A stretch of DNA of 8,299 bases from Gallionellaceae bacterium (GTDB lineage: Bacteria > Pseudomonadota > Gammaproteobacteria > Burkholderiales > Gallionellaceae): assembly GCA_030646595.1 (NCBI GenBank), contig JAUSKS010000042.1:1-8299 (forward strand). The letters are read 5' to 3'. The stretch's first letter is position 1. Each line of letters begins with the position of its first letter. This document shows, one piece after another, positions 5,968-8,299 of this stretch. The position numbers and the translations under genes are program-made. Below the pieces are notes generated by a model. That model did not search any database. It had not been told where the DNA came from and worked only from the letters and a program-made list of their open reading frames with translations.

Positions 5968-7190
5968 TGTCAACGCCAAATAGAAATGTCCGCTTTCCTG
6001 CAAAGTAGAAATGTCCTCTTTCTCCAGCGTTCCCTTTGCTACAAAGCAGCACATTGCCCATTGGGAGCTGCTTTACCGACAGGCATGTTTCTCCACGGAT
6101 GATTCGCTGCGGGTTTATGTGCCGTACTGCGCCGTGCCATCGCCGTATCCACTCGCACATTGACCATCTTGCCATCTTCTGCGGGTGCTTGACGCAGTGG
6201 TTTATCCATCACGGAATAGGTCAGCTTGCGCTTTTGCCAGAACAATTCTTTGTTGCCGTCAAAGTGTTCATGCACCGTGACTTTTGCTCCCCTCAGTCCC
6301 AGCCCGATGCCGCGGGTGGCGACTTGCAATAGCTGGTTATCCACTTGGCAGGACAGGTTTTTCGACAGCGTTCGAGTGACCTGAACAGACAGGATGCGCG
6401 CCAGTTCGTCAGGCCTGCCCGGGTGGCCTGTGGGTCGACATCTTGGGCGTTAATGCGGAAGATGCTGTGTTTATCGCTGTACAACGCTACCGGCACACCG
6501 TGCGCCAAGATGTGGTCGTGCAACACGCGCATATAGCCCAGCGTGGTCTCAGTCGGCATAAAGCGCAACTGGGTCAGTTTGCTGGTGGCATCGTCAATGA
6601 AGACGATCAGGGTGCAAGATGCGCTGCGTCCTTCAAACCAGTCGTGTGGGCTGCCATCGATCTGGATGAGTTCGCCGCAGCGGGGGCGGCGGAAACGCAT
6701 GGGGTGGGTGCAGGTTGTGCTGCCTTTTTTGGGGTGCCAGTAGCCCGCAGTGATCATCACCTGGTGTACGCTCTCGACGGACAGGTGCAGGTTGTGCAGC
6801 TCGGTCAGCTTCTCCTGCGCCAGTGTCGGGCCGAAGTCGCGGTAGTGCGCGGCAATGAGTTCGATGGCCGTGGTGCGTGTGGTTTCGTTCAGCCGCCGGT
6901 TGGAGGCCCTGCCACGCTTCTTGCTGACCAATCCACCCAAGCCTTGCGCCTGATAACGCTTGAGCAGCCGCCGCACTTGACGGGGGGTGATGCCCATCCG
7001 CTGCGCCGCTTCTTTCTGGTTGATCTTGCTCGCTTTCAGCAGGTCTAATACTTGTGCTCGTTGAACTTCTTTCTGACTCATGAGTTTGTCCATTTCAAAA
7101 TATCCACTACCGTTTTTAACAGCGGTTGAGTTTAATCAAAGCGGACATTTCTATTTGGGAGAAAGCGGACATTACTACTTGGGGCTAACA
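5968..7190 (-). mobile_element. ISNCY/IS1202-like insertion sequence, internally deleted
   Basis: This 1,223-bp element has termini TGT...ACA. Its inverted ends are imperfect, and each carries two copies of a motif close to AAATAGAAATGTCCGCTTT: at 5978-5996 and 6002-6020 on the left, and on the opposite strand at 7138-7156 and 7162-7180 on the right. The doubled motifs are probably transposase binding sites. The element is flanked by perfect 16-bp direct repeats. It holds one transposase gene on the minus strand, which is broken. The family call rests on the transposase (LIQIDGSPHDWFEGR, ALYSDKHSIFRIN). Intact relatives are longer, as expected from the missing transposase segment. It cannot move by itself but might be mobilised by an intact relative, because both ends look complete. 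Confidence 0.85.
6039..7093 (-). pseudogene. ISNCY-type DDE transposase, internal deletion plus frameshift
   Basis: The N-terminal part, read from 7093 down to about 6425, begins MDKLMSQKEV; the family-like start is probably the Met at residue 5 (7081). It has a helix-turn-helix (about 20-47: KEAAQRMGITPRQVRRLLKRY) and the start of an rve/DDE domain with D146 (LIQIDGSPHDW) and D207 (ALYSDKHSIFR). After INAQDVDPQAT the family sequence stops. From about 6416 the homology resumes in another frame with PDELARILSVQVTRTLSKNL, the C-terminal region, ending at 6039. Roughly 100 residues are missing, including the segment where relatives have the third catalytic acid (GRVERANQT). The shifted N-terminal frame runs on as unrelated residues to a stop at 6293. 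The protein should be catalytically dead, though its DNA-binding region could still be made. The size of the gap is estimated from recalled relatives, not an alignment. Confidence 0.85.
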
Positions 7191-7206
7191 AAAGTTCCGG
7201 CTGGCG
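7191..7206. repeat. 16-bp target-site duplication, right copy
   Basis: It is identical to 5952-5967 and lies between the ACA end of the IS and the -35 hexamer of the toxin-antitoxin promoter. The insertion therefore left the promoter intact. Confidence 0.85.
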
Positions 7207-7235
7207 TTGACCTTTACAGTTGGCTGCGATAGGAT
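7207..7235 (+). promoter_or_regulatory. Predicted sigma70 promoter of the toxin-antitoxin operon
   Basis: TTGACC (7207-7212), a 17-bp spacer and TAGGAT (7230-7235) match the consensus at 5/6 and 4/6 positions with optimal spacing. An imperfect dyad just downstream (TTAGCAC-AA-GGTGTTA, about 7237-7252) is where an RHH antitoxin could bind for autoregulation; that part is speculative. Confidence 0.6.
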
Positions 7236-7265
7236 GTTAGCACAAGGTGTTACTTAGTGATATTC

Positions 7266-7273
7266 AAAGGAGG
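7266..7273 (+). promoter_or_regulatory. Strong ribosome binding site of the antitoxin
   Basis: AAAGGAGG lies 5 bases before the ATG at 7279. It is close to a perfect anti-16S match and is stronger than any other site in the window. High antitoxin translation relative to the overlapping toxin is typical of type II modules. Confidence 0.85.
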
Positions 7274-7278
7274 CTAGC

Positions 7279-7569
7279 ATGGGTACGACCGCACTTCAAT
7301 CAACCACGATCAAGATTGCCCAATCTATAAAAGACCGCGTGAAGCGTCTTGCCGATGCTCGTCATCGAACGCCCCATCGAGTGATGCAGGATGCTATTCG
7401 AGAATATGTGGAGAGAGAAGAAAAACGAGAGGCATTTCGTCAGGACGGTATTCGCGCGTGGAATGAATATCAAGCGATGGGGCTGCATGTGACGCATGAA
7501 AGTGCAGACGCTTGGCTGGCCAAGTTGGGAGAAGGGCAAGACGTAGAACCGCCAGCATGCCACGTTTGA
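7279..7569 (+). CDS. CopG/ribbon-helix-helix antitoxin
   Basis: This 96-residue protein fits a type II antitoxin. The N-terminus (about 8-48: STTIKIAQSIKDRVKRLADARHR, continuing to the helix ending IREYVEREE) has the strand-helix-helix pattern of RHH DNA-binding domains, which dimerise and bind operator DNA. The C-terminal half (WNEYQAMGLHVTHESADAWLAKLGEG) resembles the toxin-wrapping tail of CopG/RelB/ParD-like antitoxins. Its stop (7567-7569) overlaps the toxin start at 7557 by 13 bases, a layout that couples translation of the pair. Expected roles are to neutralise the toxin and repress the shared promoter. Length and architecture are normal, with no sign of decay. Confidence 0.88.
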   Translation: MGTTALQSTTIKIAQSIKDRVKRLADARHRTPHRVMQDAIREYVEREEKREAFRQDGIRAWNEYQAMGLHVTHESADAWLAKLGEGQDVEPPACHV

Positions 7570-7847
7570 TTTGGTCGCCCGCTGCACTGGCCGATGTTCA
7601 ACGCGCGTACCGTTTTCTTTATACAAAGAACCCCACAGCAGCGCAACAAGCGGCCATCGTTATTCGCGAAAGTATGCGTATCCTGGCGCAGCACCCTGAA
7701 ATAGGGCGGCCTGCTCAAGAAATGGAACCGGAATACAGGGAGTGGCCGATTGCCTTTGGCAGTAGCGGCTATATCGCTCTTTACCACTATGATCAACAGA
7801 CTGCCATTATTGTGGCTGTGCGACATCAGAAAGAGGTCGGATATTAG
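7557..7847 (+). CDS. RelE/ParE family toxin
   Basis: This 96-residue protein starts MPRLIWSPAALADVQRAYRF, the typical first strand and helix of RelE/ParE toxins. It continues through LAQHPEIGRPAQEM, REWPIAFGSSGYIALYHYD and TAIIVAVRHQKEVGY, the characteristic basic, beta-strand-rich C-terminal half. The pattern favours the ParE branch (gyrase poison) over the RelE mRNA interferase branch, but sequence reading alone does not settle the target. The ATG at 7557, inside the end of the antitoxin, was chosen over an in-frame upstream start at 7512 because that would add 15 residues outside the fold. The frame is intact. The stop is only about 10 bases before the HD-GYP remnant, so the module probably joined or replaced the front of that gene. 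Confidence 0.87.
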   Translation: MPRLIWSPAALADVQRAYRFLYTKNPTAAQQAAIVIRESMRILAQHPEIGRPAQEMEPEYREWPIAFGSSGYIALYHYDQQTAIIVAVRHQKEVGY

Positions 7848-7857
7848 CCCAACCAAT

Positions 7858-8247
7858 ATCATGCTGCTGCTGGAAGCACTGCCTTGGCCCAAGCATCTCA
7901 AAAATGTGCCTGAATATGCTGGCGGACACCACGAGCGCATGGATGGTAAAGGTTATCCCCGCGGACTGACTCGTGAGCAAATGTCAGTTCAGGCACGCAT
8001 GATGGGCATAGCCGATATTTTCGAAGCGCTCACCGCTAAAGACCGACCCTATAAAAAAGGCAAGACCTTGACCGAATCGTTGATGATCATGGATACCCTG
8101 AAAAAAATTGGACATATAGACCCGGATCTGTTCGATGTATTCGTGCGCGAAAAAGTCTATTTGGATTATGCTCAGCAGTTTCTGGATGTGGAGCAAATAG
8201 ATGAAGTCGATGAAAGCCGGATACCAGGATATTTGCCAACGGTGTGA
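7858..8247 (+). pseudogene. Truncated second copy of the HD-GYP gene (3' end only)
   Basis: From about 7858 the sequence matches the 3' end of the HD-GYP gene at a constant offset of 2,420 bp. Over 5461-5790 I count 22 mismatches in 330 bp (about 93% identity), of which 19 are synonymous. It keeps HHERMDGKGYP and the following helices but lacks the GAF domain, HDCGKV and the HH pair, so it cannot form the metal site. The C-termini diverge (IPGVNL against IPGYLPTV), so it is not a plain tandem copy of the intact gene. An ATG at 7861 would give a 128-residue product, but no ribosome binding site precedes it. The many silent changes and few amino-acid changes suggest descent from a functional paralogue or relative. 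Confidence 0.85.
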
Positions 8248-8271
8248 CAAAATTGGCCTCTTGGCTATAAT
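8244..8271 (+). promoter_or_regulatory. Strong sigma70-type promoter overlapping the remnant's stop
   Basis: GTGACA (8244-8249), a 16-bp spacer and a perfect TATAAT (8266-8271) form the best promoter match in the window. Transcription would start near 8278 and run off the right edge. The downstream gene is not visible; the remaining ~28 bases contain no start codon I can defend. Confidence 0.6.
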
Positions 8272-8299
8272 CATCTGTTGCAATAACTGGTGTAGGATT

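Noticed and set aside
6443..7048. 201-codon plus-strand open frame across the IS
   Set aside because: It is antisense to the recognisable transposase domains and shows no family pattern or ribosome binding site.
5940..7210. A pdif/XerCD site next to the IS, as seen for some IS1202-like elements
   Set aside because: I found no paired XerC/XerD-like 11-mers around a 6-bp core in the reconstructed empty site.
7750..8247. Reading the HD-GYP remnant as a 165-residue gene starting inside the toxin gene
   Set aside because: The first ~36 codons are the toxin gene in another frame, with no HD-GYP homology and no ribosome binding site.
1586..8265. Shared 12-mer TGGCCTCTTGGC at 1586-1597 and 8254-8265
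   Set aside because: The flanks do not match, so a second repeat family is not supported.
1..8299. CRISPR arrays, tRNA or rRNA genes, riboswitches
   Set aside because: There are no regularly spaced repeats and no cloverleaf or rRNA-like stretches on either strand.

Overview
The window looks like a betaproteobacterial chromosome segment, probably from the Nitrosomonadales/Gallionellaceae/Methylophilaceae side. This is inferred from codon use, moderate G+C and the gene combination, not from a taxonomic marker. The left two thirds (1-5821) are an ordinary co-directional signalling block on the + strand. The right third (5822-8299) is a small accessory patch of repeats, a decayed insertion sequence, a toxin-antitoxin operon and a gene remnant.

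The signalling block holds four genes. They are (i) the 3' part of a protein with two FHA-type segments (1-647), (ii) a metallo-beta-lactamase-fold protein resembling class II cyclic-nucleotide phosphodiesterases (809-1573), (iii) an 802-residue GAF domain fused to a GspE/PilB-type secretion ATPase (1647-4055), and (iv) a 579-residue GAF + HD-GYP protein, predicted to be a cyclic-di-GMP phosphodiesterase (4082-5821). Together they suggest a signalling module in which phosphothreonine recognition and cyclic nucleotides feed into a type II secretion/type IV pilus-like motor ATPase. The link between the genes is inferred from order, orientation and domain content.

A small repeat family runs through the block. 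Repeat A (665-804) lies just before gene (ii). Repeat B (5822-5892) lies just after gene (iv), in the opposite orientation, and is an internally deleted form of A. A fragment of the same terminus (4066-4080) lies just before gene (iv). The terminus contains AGAGG and appears to supply the ribosome binding sites of genes (ii) and (iv). A separate G/C-rich palindromic REP-like element is inserted in frame inside the HD-GYP gene (about 5114-5151).

The accessory patch contains an ISNCY/IS1202-like insertion sequence (5968-7190). Its ends are 5'-TGT...ACA-3', carry doubled transposase-site-like motifs, and are flanked by a perfect 16-bp direct repeat. Its minus-strand transposase has an internal deletion and frameshift that remove the segment expected to carry the third DDE residue, so it should be inactive. 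The IS sits exactly at the upstream edge of a good sigma70-type promoter for a CopG/RHH antitoxin - RelE/ParE toxin operon (7279-7847). Ten bases after the toxin stop begins a truncated second copy of the HD-GYP 3' end (about 7858-8247). It is about 93% identical to the intact gene, and 19 of the 22 differences over 330 bp are synonymous. The intact gene and the remnant are therefore direct repeats 2,420 bp apart that bracket the IS and the toxin-antitoxin operon. A strong promoter-like sequence (8244-8271) overlaps the remnant's stop codon and points to a gene beyond the right edge.
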